DNA of 47,371 bases from Candidatus Zhuqueibacterota bacterium (GCA_016783825.1 JADHVV010000010.1:1-47371), one strand, 5' to 3'; shown: positions 8,814 to 17,312, numbered from the stretch's first letter. Numbers and translations: made by a program. Notes: a model not told the origin generated them from the letters alone.

Positions 8814-9188
8814 CTAATTCAAAACAGGAATTAAATACACTAATCCACCAATAATAAATATTATTGTTAATATGATGGAAACTGACTTTCGGATGTCAAA
8901 AAAGAATATTTGCTCAATAGCTCGTAAAAACCAGAACACAGAAATAAAAATTAAAATAGTGGTACCGAGTTTTGAAGAAAGAAGCATATCATTGTGAAAA
9001 ATCGAAATATAACCAAAAAAAAGAAAAACATAAATTAGACACAGGTTCATAACGTACATGATGCCTTTATTAATTTTTATCACAGAACGCATATCCGCTT
9101 TCCAGCGAAATATTTTCCAGAAGAAAATATGGAATACAGCGAATCCCAGGTTGTAAATACCGCCAATTATAAGGATAATTTTTTCCAT
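8814..9188 (-). CDS. Small four-helix membrane protein of unknown function
   Basis: 124 residues with four predicted transmembrane segments (about 3-25, 42-63, 73-92 and 104-121) separated by short loops. The N-terminal part has FHIFFWKIFRWKADM, which is aromatic and basic. A short His/Phe-rich loop is present, but no metal site or enzyme motif is recognisable. The ATG at 9188 is supported by GGAG (GGAGATTTAAAATG). It is an orphan between the decayed DUF456 gene and a MITE-like element. I do not recognise the family. Confidence 0.7.
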   Translation of the reverse strand: MEKIILIIGGIYNLGFAVFHIFFWKIFRWKADMRSVIKINKGIMYVMNLCLIYVFLFFGYISIFHNDMLLSSKLGTTILIFISVFWFLRAIEQIFFFDIRKSVSIILTIIFIIGGLVYLIPVLN

Positions 9189-9271
9189 TTTAAATCTCCA
9201 ACGAAATCAAATTAAATAAAGGACAGTTAAAACAGTCTCTGCTACATGGTGCCGTCATTTTGTTGTAATCC

Positions 9272-9434
9272 ATTAATTCTACTTTGTCAGATTAGAGAAA
9301 TTACCTAGAAGTTGTCATTCCGGCACGTTTTTTTGCCGGAATCTCCTATCAAAACCTAACGAGATTCCGGTATTCCGCTTCGCTTCAACCGGAATGACAA
9401 GCAAATACTGTTAATGTGACAAAGTAGAATTAAT
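9272..9434. mobile_element. MITE-like element with 18-bp perfect terminal inverted repeats
   Basis: ATTAATTCTACTTTGTCA (9272-9289) is repeated exactly inverted at 9417-9434, enclosing 163 bases. Inside is a second nested palindrome: GTCATTCCGG (9314-9323) pairs with CCGGAATGAC (9389-9398), and CCGGAATCTC pairs with GAGATTCCGG. ATTAAT at the outer ends is itself palindromic, so it may be a target duplication rather than part of the repeat. No coding capacity is present. The 325-base gap between the four-helix protein and radC contains nothing else that I can see. Confidence 0.8.
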
Positions 9435-9513
9435 CTCCTTCTGATTTTAATCTCCTCCAACTAAAATAAATTAATGGAATTGGAATTTGAAATTTGTTAC
9501 TTTCACAACCAGC

Positions 9514-10203
9514 CTACATCAACCCATGATCAGCAAAACTGTAATAACGATTATTGCCTATGATAATATGATCAAATGGGTTGATTCCCACCAGCTTACA
9601 AGCGCTTACTAATTTTTCGGTCATTCTTTTATCTTCTGTGCTCGGAGAAGGATCACCGCTGGGATGATTGTGAACAAAAATGATCGCTGCTGCCGAATGA
9701 TTGAGCGCTTCTTTGATGATCTCGCGTGGATTAACAAGGCTATCGGCAAGGCTGCCATTAAATAAAGTGCGCTCTAAAATAAGATTGTTGCGGGAAGATA
9801 AAAGAATAATTTTGAATTCCTCACGGGGTAAGTCGCGCATGTAGGGACCAACCAAACGGTAAACATCCTCACCTGTCTCAATCTTTTCTTTGGATTTCAC
9901 TTTTTCAACCATCATTCTTTTACCGATCTCGATGGCTGCTTTCACCTGGGCTGCTTTTGCCGGGCCAATACCATTTATTTCGCACAATTCACTGACTGAT
10001 TTTGAATCCAGTCCCCTGAAACCGTCAAATCGATTCAATAACCCCCTGGCAAGATCGATGGCAGAATCTTCCTTTCCACCCACTCGCAGCAATATTGCCA
10101 GCAACTCTGCATCTTGCAGTTTATCAGCGCCAAATTTAATCAACCGCTCTCGCGGGCGATCCTGTTCAGGCCAATCTTTTATTGTAAAACTGTATTTTTC
10201 CAT
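9514..10203 (-). CDS. radC: RadC family JAB1/MPN-domain protein
   Basis: 229 residues, the usual length for RadC/UPF0758. The N-terminal part holds a helix-hairpin-helix (CEINGIGPAKAAQVKAAIEI). The C-terminal JAMM metalloprotease-like domain has HNHPSGDPSPSTED, giving metal ligands His178, His180 and Asp191. The family is linked to DNA repair by name only; the actual reaction is uncertain, and many members occur near mobile elements. I use the ATG at 10203 rather than the longer frame because it overlaps the stop of the upstream gene as TAATG, which indicates translational coupling with the membrane protein before it, and because it gives the family length. Confidence 0.93.
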   Translation of the reverse strand: MEKYSFTIKDWPEQDRPRERLIKFGADKLQDAELLAILLRVGGKEDSAIDLARGLLNRFDGFRGLDSKSVSELCEINGIGPAKAAQVKAAIEIGKRMMVEKVKSKEKIETGEDVYRLVGPYMRDLPREEFKIILLSSRNNLILERTLFNGSLADSLVNPREIIKEALNHSAAAIIFVHNHPSGDPSPSTEDKRMTEKLVSACKLVGINPFDHIIIGNNRYYSFADHGLM

Positions 10204-10682
10204 TAACCTACTTTTTTGCGTGTGAATAATGAGACGCCAAGTATGCCACCCAACATTCCAAAAATACAATTAATTATTAAAGACATCATTAAACCAAGTG
10301 CAATTAATGCAAAACCTTCCTGGTGCTGTCCCAACATATCTAAAGCCTCTTCAAACTCCGGCGGCAGATCTGATGAATATTCCATCATTTTCTGAATTGA
10401 TTGTTGAATATTGGTTCCGATGACTGAACTGAACAATGTTCCGATTACCGCTCCAATAGCCCCGGACATAAGTCCCAGTGTAATTCCATCAGCATAAGTG
10501 AGTTCAATGTCAGCTAATTCTGCCAGACTTTTGTTATAAAAATGGACTGACAGCAGCCCACCTAAAATAACGCCCGCGCAGCAAAAACAGTTGATGAAAT
10601 TGATAACCGGAACAGTAGAAATTATGGCAATGGTAAGCCCGCCAAAAAGGGCAGGTTTAATCTTGTCAGGTTTTTCTTGCAT
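10203..10682 (-). CDS. Small membrane protein with Gly-rich helices, unknown function
   Basis: 159 residues. A first hydrophobic segment includes Cys residues (NFINCFCCAGVILGGLLSV). A second helix (GITLGLMSGAIGAVIGTLF), an amphipathic middle (QQSIQKMMEYSSDLPPEFEE) and a last Gly-rich helix (NCIFGMLGGILGVSLF) follow. Similar proteins starting PALFGG..IISTVPVINF occur in many bacteria as uncharacterised membrane proteins. AGGAGA lies 6 bases before the ATG. Its stop overlaps the radC start (TAATG), so the two form an operon, although no functional link is evident. Confidence 0.75.
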   Translation of the reverse strand: MQEKPDKIKPALFGGLTIAIISTVPVINFINCFCCAGVILGGLLSVHFYNKSLAELADIELTYADGITLGLMSGAIGAVIGTLFSSVIGTNIQQSIQKMMEYSSDLPPEFEEALDMLGQHQEGFALIALGLMMSLIINCIFGMLGGILGVSLFTRKKVG

Positions 10683-10719
10683 TGTTATTCTCCTATTATT
10701 TATGATTTATTTGTATCTG

Positions 10720-10873
10720 TTCAGCATTCCTAGAATGTCATTATGAGGGAGCTTGCGACCGAATAATCTCGTCTGGTTTTTACAATTCTCCTTATAATAA
10801 GAGATTCTTCACTTCCCAACTTCCCCAATCCCTTCCCTCGTTCAGAATGACATTCATTTAACGAATAGCTGAA
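10720..10873. repeat. MITE-like imperfect inverted repeat with GTCATT core
   Basis: TTCAGC (10720-10725) and GCTGAA (10868-10873) bound an imperfect inverted repeat. The inner arms GAATGTCATT (10733-10742) and AATGACATTC match, followed by GAGGGAG paired with CCCTCG. The inner core resembles that of the element at 9272-9434, but the outer arms are unrelated. It fills most of the gap between the radC operon and the DUF2085 gene. Confidence 0.6.
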
Positions 10874-10882
10874 TAGTCACAT

Positions 10883-11371
10883 TTATTTTATTGATTTGTC
10901 ACTGATTGATAAAAAACCCGGCAGCACAAAAAACACAGTTATTGCACCCAGTATAAGCCCTGTAATTAACCTGGAAGTAAACGTATTTTCAGCGATTCGA
11001 AAAAAACGAATAAAAATATCTATGGAAATTGGAATGCCTGCCAGGAAAAAATATTTTTTCGCCGGGATCCAGTTTGATTTGAATTTGCTGATCAACGGAT
11101 AAATAATCGTTCCCAAAAGGAATCCGAAATACAAACCGGTGCAGCGTGAGCAAACAGCAAATTGTTTTCCAAGAATGAAAAATGATCGTTCAGGCATTTG
11201 GTGGCAAATTTTTGAAAAGAACAGGTAGGTGATTCCCGAAGCCAATCCATATTCATACTTTGCTAACAATGGCGCGGCAATTATCAGCGAACACCACAAA
11301 CTCACCGCTGAAAAAAATACCAGGTATAGAAATGTTGTTGATTTGAAAATAGTTTTTGTATTTGACTTCAT
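10883..11371 (-). CDS. DUF2085 membrane protein
   Basis: 162 residues with about four transmembrane helices (13-33, 45-52 region, 78-97 and 137-157). The hallmark motif of DUF2085 is clear: ICHQMPERSFFILGKQFAVC followed by SRCTGLYFGF. It contains a conserved His and two Cys that could bind a metal or haem, but no function is established for the family. No good Shine-Dalgarno is seen before the ATG at 11371. It stands alone between two repeat-filled spacers. Confidence 0.88.
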   Translation of the reverse strand: MKSNTKTIFKSTTFLYLVFFSAVSLWCSLIIAAPLLAKYEYGLASGITYLFFSKICHQMPERSFFILGKQFAVCSRCTGLYFGFLLGTIIYPLISKFKSNWIPAKKYFFLAGIPISIDIFIRFFRIAENTFTSRLITGLILGAITVFFVLPGFLSISDKSIK

Positions 11372-11403
11372 TTTTGAATCGATAATTTTGTCAGTTTAAA
11401 GAG

Positions 11404-11541
11404 CGATACTCGTTGCTGGTTTCCGGCTGCTTGTTAATTGATTCTTGTTGCTGGAGCAAGGTGTTAAATTTTTAATTCCAAATCGAGCCCAGAAGCCAGT
11501 ATCCAGCAACCAGAATCCAGTATCAATAAATCCAGCATCAA
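11404..11541. repeat. Word-type inverted repeat (CCAG-ATC words) after the permease stop
   Basis: The left arm has GATACTCGTTGCTGG-type words (11406-11453) and the right arm reads CCAGTATCCAGCAACCAG (11495-11512) and further CCAGAATC/CCAGCATC words up to 11541. The arms are complementary with scattered mismatches. The right arm lies 13 bases downstream of the permease stop codon. The same word family occurs at 33124-33216. Confidence 0.65.
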
Positions 11542-11553
11542 ACGGCTTGAAAA

Positions 11554-12957
11554 CTAAAACTTCTGCATAAACCACGCTTTAATATCACTCCTGTAATAAT
11601 ACAATAGCCCAGTAGATGTCAAAACAATTCCAATTAAAGAAGGAATAAAAGCTGTAATCAATGTTACTACCATGAACCATAGATGTATGATGAGAACAAA
11701 AATCAAAGTGAAGGGATATCCCCATACTTTGTACGGTCTGTGTATATCCGGGTATTTTCGTCTCAAAATCCAGATTGCTGCAAATGTTGATACATTAAAT
11801 ATAGATGAAGTAAATGAAAAAAAATCGATGATCGTCTCATAAGCGTGCTCGGCAAATCCTGCTCCCATGAGCAACAGCGAAGCCCACGCAGCCTGAACGA
11901 GTAATGCTGTATTGGGTGTTTTGTATTTTGGGTGAATTTTTGATAAGGGCCCGATAAAAAGTCCGTCACGGGACATGGCATACCAGGTGCGGGCTTTGCA
12001 AAGGATTTGGGCGCTCACGTTACCAAAAGTATTAAGCATTACAGCAATAGAGATCATCACTCCACCTGCTGTACCAACCGCCATTTTAACTGCTTCCACT
12101 GCCACCCATTTTGAAGTTTGCACTTTTTCCATTGGCAATTGGTAAAGATAGGCAGTATTTGCAGCGAGATAAAGCAGGATTATTCCCGCGATACCTAAAA
12201 TTATGGATAATGGTAAATTCTTCCTTGGATTGCGGACTTCTTCTGCAACATAAGTAGCTCCCTCCCACCCACTGTAGGCAAAAAATCCGTACCTCATTGC
12301 AGCCCCAAAAGCCAGCATGGTCCCCCAGGTAAATTCTTCGGGCCAAAAATTTGTTGTGAAATGGGCTAAATTACCTAATTTGGTGAAACAGGTAAAAATA
12401 ACTGCGCCAACAGCAAACAATTTCAAAAAGCTGAAAATATTCTGAAGCACACCGCTCAGGACAATTCCAAAACAATTGACAGAAGTCAGCAGCCAAATTA
12501 CAGATAAGGCGATTGTTACTTCCATGCCACGTGAATATTGATCACCGGTAATGATGACGTAAAGTGCATTTGTGTATTCGGCAAAGACAAGTGCGACTGC
12601 TGCAATAGCACCTGTTTCCGAAACAAAAAACATTGCCCAGCCGCGAATGAATGTCCACACTTCAGGATATGCTGCTTTCAGATAAGCATAGGGTCCACCA
12701 GAGCGAGGCATCATGGCAACAAGTTCGGCATAGCAAAATGCGCCAAACAAAGTAACAATTCCACCAACAATCCAAACGCCATAAAACAGACTAATCGATG
12801 CAACAAGCATCATAATGGGCATGGGTGTTCGGAAAATCCCGGAACCGATAATTCGGTTAATAACGATGGATAACGCTTCAGTAAGTCCTAATTGTCTTTT
12901 AAGTTCAGTTTGTTCAGAAAAGAGATCGGATTGAGGAAAGGATTGATTTTCAGACAA
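11554..12957 (-). CDS. APC-family amino-acid permease
   Basis: 467 residues with about 12 hydrophobic helices. Near the N-terminus it has SIVINRIIGSGIFRTP, the unwound TM1 substrate site of the APC/LAT group. FFAYSGWEGATYVAEEVRNP (about TM6) is the second conserved substrate region of the same family. It should import amino acids by proton or antiport coupling; the substrate cannot be told. The start appears to be a TTG at 12957, since no in-frame ATG exists before the first conserved helix and AAGGA lies 9 bases upstream. It stands alone, flanked by word-repeat spacers on both sides. Confidence 0.92.
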   Translation of the reverse strand: MSENQSFPQSDLFSEQTELKRQLGLTEALSIVINRIIGSGIFRTPMPIMMLVASISLFYGVWIVGGIVTLFGAFCYAELVAMMPRSGGPYAYLKAAYPEVWTFIRGWAMFFVSETGAIAAVALVFAEYTNALYVIITGDQYSRGMEVTIALSVIWLLTSVNCFGIVLSGVLQNIFSFLKLFAVGAVIFTCFTKLGNLAHFTTNFWPEEFTWGTMLAFGAAMRYGFFAYSGWEGATYVAEEVRNPRKNLPLSIILGIAGIILLYLAANTAYLYQLPMEKVQTSKWVAVEAVKMAVGTAGGVMISIAVMLNTFGNVSAQILCKARTWYAMSRDGLFIGPLSKIHPKYKTPNTALLVQAAWASLLLMGAGFAEHAYETIIDFFSFTSSIFNVSTFAAIWILRRKYPDIHRPYKVWGYPFTLIFVLIIHLWFMVVTLITAFIPSLIGIVLTSTGLLYYYRSDIKAWFMQKF

Positions 12958-13040
12958 AGTAACTTTTCCTTAAGTTGGAGGTAATCATTTTCAAAATCAA
13001 TATAATAATAATGAGGATATTTCGCAAGAACTTTTTAATT

Positions 13041-13118
13041 CGCATAGCGCAGAGAGCATGGCGCATGGCGTAAAAAATAAATCGTCTGTGCTATGCGCTT
13101 TGCTCTATGCGCCATGCT
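13041..13118. repeat. Word-type inverted repeat (GCATAGCGC words) after queF
   Basis: The left arm at 13042-13070 and the reverse complement of the right arm (13088-13117) align end to end over about 29 positions with about five single-base differences and no gaps. Both read GCAT(A/G)GCGCA(G/T)AGAGCA followed by GCGCAT(A/G)GC. The hairpin lies about 50 bases downstream of the queF stop. No protein frame is supported. Confidence 0.75.
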
Positions 13119-13166
13119 TCAAGACTTATAGCTTTTTTTAAACCTTGAAATAAATAGAAGCCAGTG

Positions 13167-13586
13167 TTACATTTCATCAGCAAAATACTCCGCTTCAACT
13201 TTTATGCTTATCCCGCCGCGTGGATTAAAATCGCCTATAACAATTGCCTTTCTCGGTTTACATGCTTTAACCAGGTCATCCAAAATTCGATTGACTACTT
13301 CTTCATGAAATGTATTATGATTTCGGAAAGAAAATAAGTACAGTTTTAAAGACTTGCTCTCAACACATTTTTTAGCGGGAATATATTTAATAAGAATTTT
13401 TCCAAAATCAGGCTGATTAGTGATGGGACATCGTGAAGTAAATTCCGGTGAATCAAATGTGATCCAGTATTCACGATTGGCATATTGATTATCGAATACT
13501 TCTAACGTTGCTTCTTCTGGTGTTTCGGGATAAACATTTTCACTTGATTTTAGCAAAGTGAGATTTTTGTATTTGGTTTCATTCAT
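13167..13586 (-). CDS. queF: QueF, NADPH-dependent preQ0 reductase
   Basis: 139 residues, the short unimodular form of QueF. It reduces 7-cyano-7-deazaguanine to preQ1 in queuosine biosynthesis. The catalytic cysteine sits in SRCPITNQPDF (Cys53, with Asp60 as the acid). ESKSLKLYLFSFRNHNTFHE is the signature for substrate and NADPH binding. The ATG at 13586 is used instead of the preceding TTG because GGAG is 9 bases before it. No other queuosine gene is nearby, so it is a stand-alone pathway gene. Confidence 0.95.
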   Translation of the reverse strand: MNETKYKNLTLLKSSENVYPETPEEATLEVFDNQYANREYWITFDSPEFTSRCPITNQPDFGKILIKYIPAKKCVESKSLKLYLFSFRNHNTFHEEVVNRILDDLVKACKPRKAIVIGDFNPRGGISIKVEAEYFADEM

Positions 13587-13663
13587 CAAAATGTTCTCCG
13601 TATATTCAACTAAGAATTATTGTAAGCGTTCACCATATAACAGTGAAAATAGGACAAATAAAT

Positions 13664-13856
13664 TCCAACGGATGAGCAGCCAACGGATAGAAACAACTCA
13701 ACGGATGGTACAGGAATTTTAAAATATAAAACATAATGAGACAATTAAAAAACTTGACAAATTTGCCCAAAAAGAAATTATCATCCGACATAGGCAGTGT
13801 AAAATTAAATTCATATCAATTTTTTTAATATCCGTTGGATTGTTTCTATCCGTTGG
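13664..13856. repeat. Inverted repeat with AACGGATAGAAACAA arms
   Basis: CCAACGGATAGAAACAA (13680-13696) is repeated exactly inverted as TTGTTTCTATCCGTTGG (13840-13856), and TCCAACGGAT (13664 on) pairs with ATCCGTTGGA. The 140-base centre is AT-rich with no gene. A single half copy (CGGATAGAAACAACCCAACG) lies at 25535-25554, just after another stop codon. The right arm is about 60 bases downstream of the aminotransferase stop. Otherwise the 329-base gap is empty. Confidence 0.75.
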
Positions 13857-13915
13857 TTTTAATTTTTCATTTTCAACAGCGTGACATCACCATTCTTTAC
13901 CTGCCAGGTGAGCAA

Positions 13916-15394
13916 CTACAAATTCTTTATTTTAAACCAATCATTCATGTACTGCATCGCTTTAGTTGATGTATTCGCATGTATAAATTCATTAGTACAA
14001 CAATCATAATAGTAATCATTTTGCCACTCGTCAATATTCTCAACAATCTCTTTAATTGCCGTTAAAATATAATCGAGTTCATCATCTGTCATTGTTGGAT
14101 GCAATGACAATCTCACCCACCCAGGCTTTTCAGATAGGTCACCACTATCAATTTGATCAGTAATTCTTTTTGACTCTGCCGGATCGATGTGCAGCAAATA
14201 GTGTCCGTAAGTACCGGCACACGAGCAGCCGCCTCTCACCTGTATGCCATAACGGTCATTCAATATTTTCACAAACAGATTAAAATGTATCATTGGTGCG
14301 TAAAATGAAAAAACACCTAAACGTTCTTCTATATTATTTGCTAAAATTTGGAGATACGGAATTTCCTTTAATGCTTCAAAAGTTTTCTTCACTAATTCAC
14401 CTTCACGCTTTTTTATATTTTCCGTGCCCATTTCATTCTTCAATTGAAGACAAAGCGCTGTTTTTATTGCCTGTAAAAATCCTGGCGTCCCACCGTCTTC
14501 CCGAGCTTCAATATTTGACACAAATTTATGATGCCCCCAGGGATTTGTCCAATCAACAGTGCCGCCGCCAGGTTGATCCGGCACTTTTCTTTTGTAGAGA
14601 TTTGAATCAAATATGAGAACGCCTGATGCGCCGGGACCGCCTAAAAATTTATGGGGAGAAAACATAATTGCATCTAATTTTTCAAGTGGATCCCGGGGGT
14701 GCATATTTATGTCAACATAGGGAGCTGATGCTGCATAATCTATAAAACAGAATCCATTATTTTCGTGCATAATTTTTGCTAATTTATGAACGGGTGTTTG
14801 AATTCCTGTAACATTTGAACATGCGGTAAAACTGCCAATCTTCAATTGTCGATCTTTGTATTTGTCCAACAATTCGTATAAGTAATCGAAGTTAATTAAT
14901 CCATTTTCATCCGGTTCAATAACAGCAACATCGGCGATTGTTTCCAGCCAGGATGTTTGATTGGAATGATGTTCCATGTGAGTAAGAAATACAATCGGCT
15001 TATATGCATCCGTTAAATTAATATAGTGCTTCAATTGCTCTGGCAATTTCAATCCTAAAATTCGCTGAAATTTATTAATGACTGCTGTCATACCAAAACC
15101 GGCTGTAATAATAACATCATCTAAACCTGCATTTACATGCTTTTTTATTATTTCGTGCGCCAGATGATAAGCCCTGGTCATCGAGGTTCCGGTTATACTT
15201 GCCTCTGTGTGCGTGTTACCTATAAAAGGGCCGAGTTCTTCCGCTATTTTTTTCTCTATAGGTTGATATAATCTTCCACTGGCAATCCAATCTGCATAAA
15301 TAATTTTTTTCTCTCCATAGGGACTAACGAATATTTGATCATACCCGATTATATTTTTTCTAAATTGTGCAAAAAAAGACTCGAGATTTTTCAT
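13916..15394 (-). CDS. Class-V PLP aminotransferase / cysteine desulfurase-like protein
   Basis: 492 residues, longer than SufS/NifS (about 400). The PLP lysine is Lys249 in MFSPHKFLGGPGASG. The PLP-ring aspartate is in GFCFIDYAASAPYVD (about Asp219), and the LTHMEHHSN segment holds the stacking His. A Cys lies in QVRGGCSCAGTYG, in the area of the desulfurase loop, although the family includes selenocysteine lyases and isopenicillin epimerase-like enzymes. GGTPGFLQAIKTAL is also typical. The exact substrate is not known. The C-terminus has a short extension with DYYYDCCTNEF. It starts 6 bases after a small lipoprotein gene, with which it probably forms an operon. Confidence 0.85.
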   Translation of the reverse strand: MKNLESFFAQFRKNIIGYDQIFVSPYGEKKIIYADWIASGRLYQPIEKKIAEELGPFIGNTHTEASITGTSMTRAYHLAHEIIKKHVNAGLDDVIITAGFGMTAVINKFQRILGLKLPEQLKHYINLTDAYKPIVFLTHMEHHSNQTSWLETIADVAVIEPDENGLINFDYLYELLDKYKDRQLKIGSFTACSNVTGIQTPVHKLAKIMHENNGFCFIDYAASAPYVDINMHPRDPLEKLDAIMFSPHKFLGGPGASGVLIFDSNLYKRKVPDQPGGGTVDWTNPWGHHKFVSNIEAREDGGTPGFLQAIKTALCLQLKNEMGTENIKKREGELVKKTFEALKEIPYLQILANNIEERLGVFSFYAPMIHFNLFVKILNDRYGIQVRGGCSCAGTYGHYLLHIDPAESKRITDQIDSGDLSEKPGWVRLSLHPTMTDDELDYILTAIKEIVENIDEWQNDYYYDCCTNEFIHANTSTKAMQYMNDWFKIKNL

Positions 15395-15400
15395 TATTTC

Positions 15401-15766
15401 TTATGCCTCGTTTTTGTGCTGAACTGATTTTTCTTTTTTCGTTTCAATTTTTGGTTGCAATTCGCTTTTACGTTTTTCTAACTCTTCAACAATTTTTTCA
15501 AATAGATCTTTCCATTTTTGAGGATCATTTGAAAAAGAATCTTTTGTAAAATTAAAACTTTCAGAGGTTATATCATAATGATCAAATATACTGTCAACAA
15601 ATGCCCGGCGTGATTTCGATTCAATAATATCCGAATAGCATGCAACATCACAATAAATTTGCACAAATTTTTTTTCGGATATTTTTTGAGGTTCAGTGTT
15701 TTTTTGACACACACAAAGTTGAGATAAAATATATATTCCGATAATTGAGATTAATATTTTTTTCAT
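15401..15766 (-). CDS. Small secreted or lipid-anchored helical protein, DUF4296-like layout
   Basis: 121 residues. A hydrophobic N-terminus ends in QLCVCQ, which may be a lipobox-like or plain signal peptide. The body has FVQIYCDVACYSDII, then YDITSESFNFTKDSFSNDPQ and a Lys/Glu-rich helix. The pattern of a leading helix, then a spaced YxITxExF and a NDPxKWxxLFEKIVEELE segment, resembles small helical envelope proteins (DUF4296-like) common in FCB bacteria, but I am not sure of the family. Its stop is 6 bases before the aminotransferase start. No role can be assigned. Confidence 0.65.
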   Translation of the reverse strand: MKKILISIIGIYILSQLCVCQKNTEPQKISEKKFVQIYCDVACYSDIIESKSRRAFVDSIFDHYDITSESFNFTKDSFSNDPQKWKDLFEKIVEELEKRKSELQPKIETKKEKSVQHKNEA

Positions 15767-15838
15767 TTTTTTTGCCTGTTTTAAATTTCGTATCCGACCA
15801 CTGAATTATAAAACATTAGTATCTCCCACAGAAACGAA

Positions 15839-15890
15839 CTCCCACAGAAAAAAAATATTTTTTCTGTGACGTGTTCTATTTCTGTGGGCT
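15839..15890. repeat. Dispersed CCCACAGAA palindrome, copy 1
   Basis: CTCCCACAGAAA ... TTTCTGTGGG with an internal TTTCTGTGACG block. It is closely similar to 27523-27580, where the homologous copy interrupts the DUF5916 gene. Here it lies between divergent genes, downstream of another CTCCCACAGAAACGAA word. Confidence 0.8.
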
Positions 15891-15973
15891 AGTTTGTATT
15901 TTTTTATTTCAATCCAGTGAAGCCTTAAATTAAAATATATAACAATCAAATTCAAAAAACAAGGATTTTTTAA

Positions 15974-16001
15974 TTGCATTTAATTAAAACATTTGTATAT
16001 T
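15974..16001 (+). promoter_or_regulatory. Promoter that may give a leaderless mRNA for the YprB-like gene
   Basis: TTGCAT (15974-15979), a 16-base spacer and TATATT (15996-16001), with the ATG at 16009 just 7 bases after the -10 box. Transcription would start at or next to the A of ATG. No proper Shine-Dalgarno is present; only AGGA two bases before ATG. Confidence 0.6.
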
Positions 16002-16008
16002 TAGGATT

Positions 16009-17241
16009 ATGAATATCAGGGAAAAACTTCGATTCATCGAGCAGATCGATCAACCAAAGAAAAAGAGCTTTCAGTTACCAAACGATAATTACACCATTGA
16101 CAAGGTGATTGATGGAGAAATCGTTTCTTTGGAATCTGGTGAGACATTTGTTAGAACACTGGAATATGATACAAATACAATTCATGGTTCGGTTTCTTTG
16201 AATCAAATTGAAAATGTTATCCCGGATTTTTTAAAATTAGCAGGTAAAGATACAAATTTGCTACAAATAGATTTACGTAATTCACTATTTTTTGATACGG
16301 AAACAACCGGATTAGCAGGTGGCAGTGGCACTTATATTCTTTTAGCCGGATTCGGATTTTTTAAAGAAAATCAATTTATCCTCAAGCAATTTTTTTTGAG
16401 GGACATACCAGAAGAATTTTCCATGCTCAAAAAGATACATGAGCTCATAAATCAATTTGATAGTTTCGTTTCATTTAATGGTAAAAGTTATGACCTGCCG
16501 TTGTTGAAAGATAGATTCACGCTTCAAAGAATTCGTTTTAATTCCACTAATTATCCTCATTTAGATCTCTTACACGCTTCAAGAAGAGTATGGAAAAATC
16601 GATTACCGGATTGTTCTCTGGGTACTATTGAACGCAGTATTATGGATGTATTTCGTGATGGCGATGTGCCTTCCTATTTAATTCCCGAGCTATATTTTGA
16701 ATATTTAAGAACAAAAGATGCGCGCCCGTTAAAGAAAGTTTTTTATCATAATAAAATTGACATACTTTCTCTCGTTTCATTAACTATTTTGCTTCATAAC
16801 ATTCACAAAAATCCGTTTGAGAATTTACCAAACAGGTCAGATTTATTGACGCTTACAAAACATTATGCAAATATGAATCAATGGAAATTAAACATCCCGA
16901 TATACGAAAATTTATTAGATTCTGAAATAAATCCATCAGTAAAAAAAGAATTGGAAATTCAATTAGCATTTTGTTATAAACGAACAGGCAATTTTGATAA
17001 AGCCACCCAACTCTGGCATCAATTAGTTCAGCAGGGTAAATTCCGAATTGAACCTTTTGAAGAATTAGCAAAGTATTATGAACACAAGACCAAAAATCTA
17101 AAAATGGCATCACAAATTGTTGAGAAGGCGCTTGAAAATTTGAATGTTTTAGAAGAATTGGGCAGCAATATTTACATTAATCAGGACAAACAAAACATGA
17201 TTCACCGGCTTAATAGAATCAAAACTTCCATGGCGCGATAG
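16009..17241 (+). CDS. YprB-like RNase H-fold exonuclease with TPR tail
   Basis: 410 residues. Residues about 90-265 form a DnaQ-like ribonuclease H fold of the YprB (RNase_H_2) family. The motifs are FFDTETTGLAGGSGTYI (D-x-E), HLDLLHASRR (second Asp) and HNKIDILSL (third Asp), with a SFNGKSYDLPLLKDR core. The C-terminal 120 residues are helical repeats (TPR-like, QLAFCYKRTGNFDKATQLW). It should degrade or trim nucleic acid in the cytoplasm; the substrate is not established. No Shine-Dalgarno is seen and the promoter lies so close that the mRNA could be leaderless. Confidence 0.85.
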   Translation: MNIREKLRFIEQIDQPKKKSFQLPNDNYTIDKVIDGEIVSLESGETFVRTLEYDTNTIHGSVSLNQIENVIPDFLKLAGKDTNLLQIDLRNSLFFDTETTGLAGGSGTYILLAGFGFFKENQFILKQFFLRDIPEEFSMLKKIHELINQFDSFVSFNGKSYDLPLLKDRFTLQRIRFNSTNYPHLDLLHASRRVWKNRLPDCSLGTIERSIMDVFRDGDVPSYLIPELYFEYLRTKDARPLKKVFYHNKIDILSLVSLTILLHNIHKNPFENLPNRSDLLTLTKHYANMNQWKLNIPIYENLLDSEINPSVKKELEIQLAFCYKRTGNFDKATQLWHQLVQQGKFRIEPFEELAKYYEHKTKNLKMASQIVEKALENLNVLEELGSNIYINQDKQNMIHRLNRIKTSMAR

Positions 17242-17312
17242 AACATTTTATTACACTATTTTCAATAATTTAAAATAATATTATTCAAATTCATCCTTTC
17301 TAATTATAATCA

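Noticed and set aside
13750-13790. TTGACA followed by TATCAT as a plus-strand promoter
   Set aside because: The spacer is 19 bases and no plus-strand gene follows until 16009.
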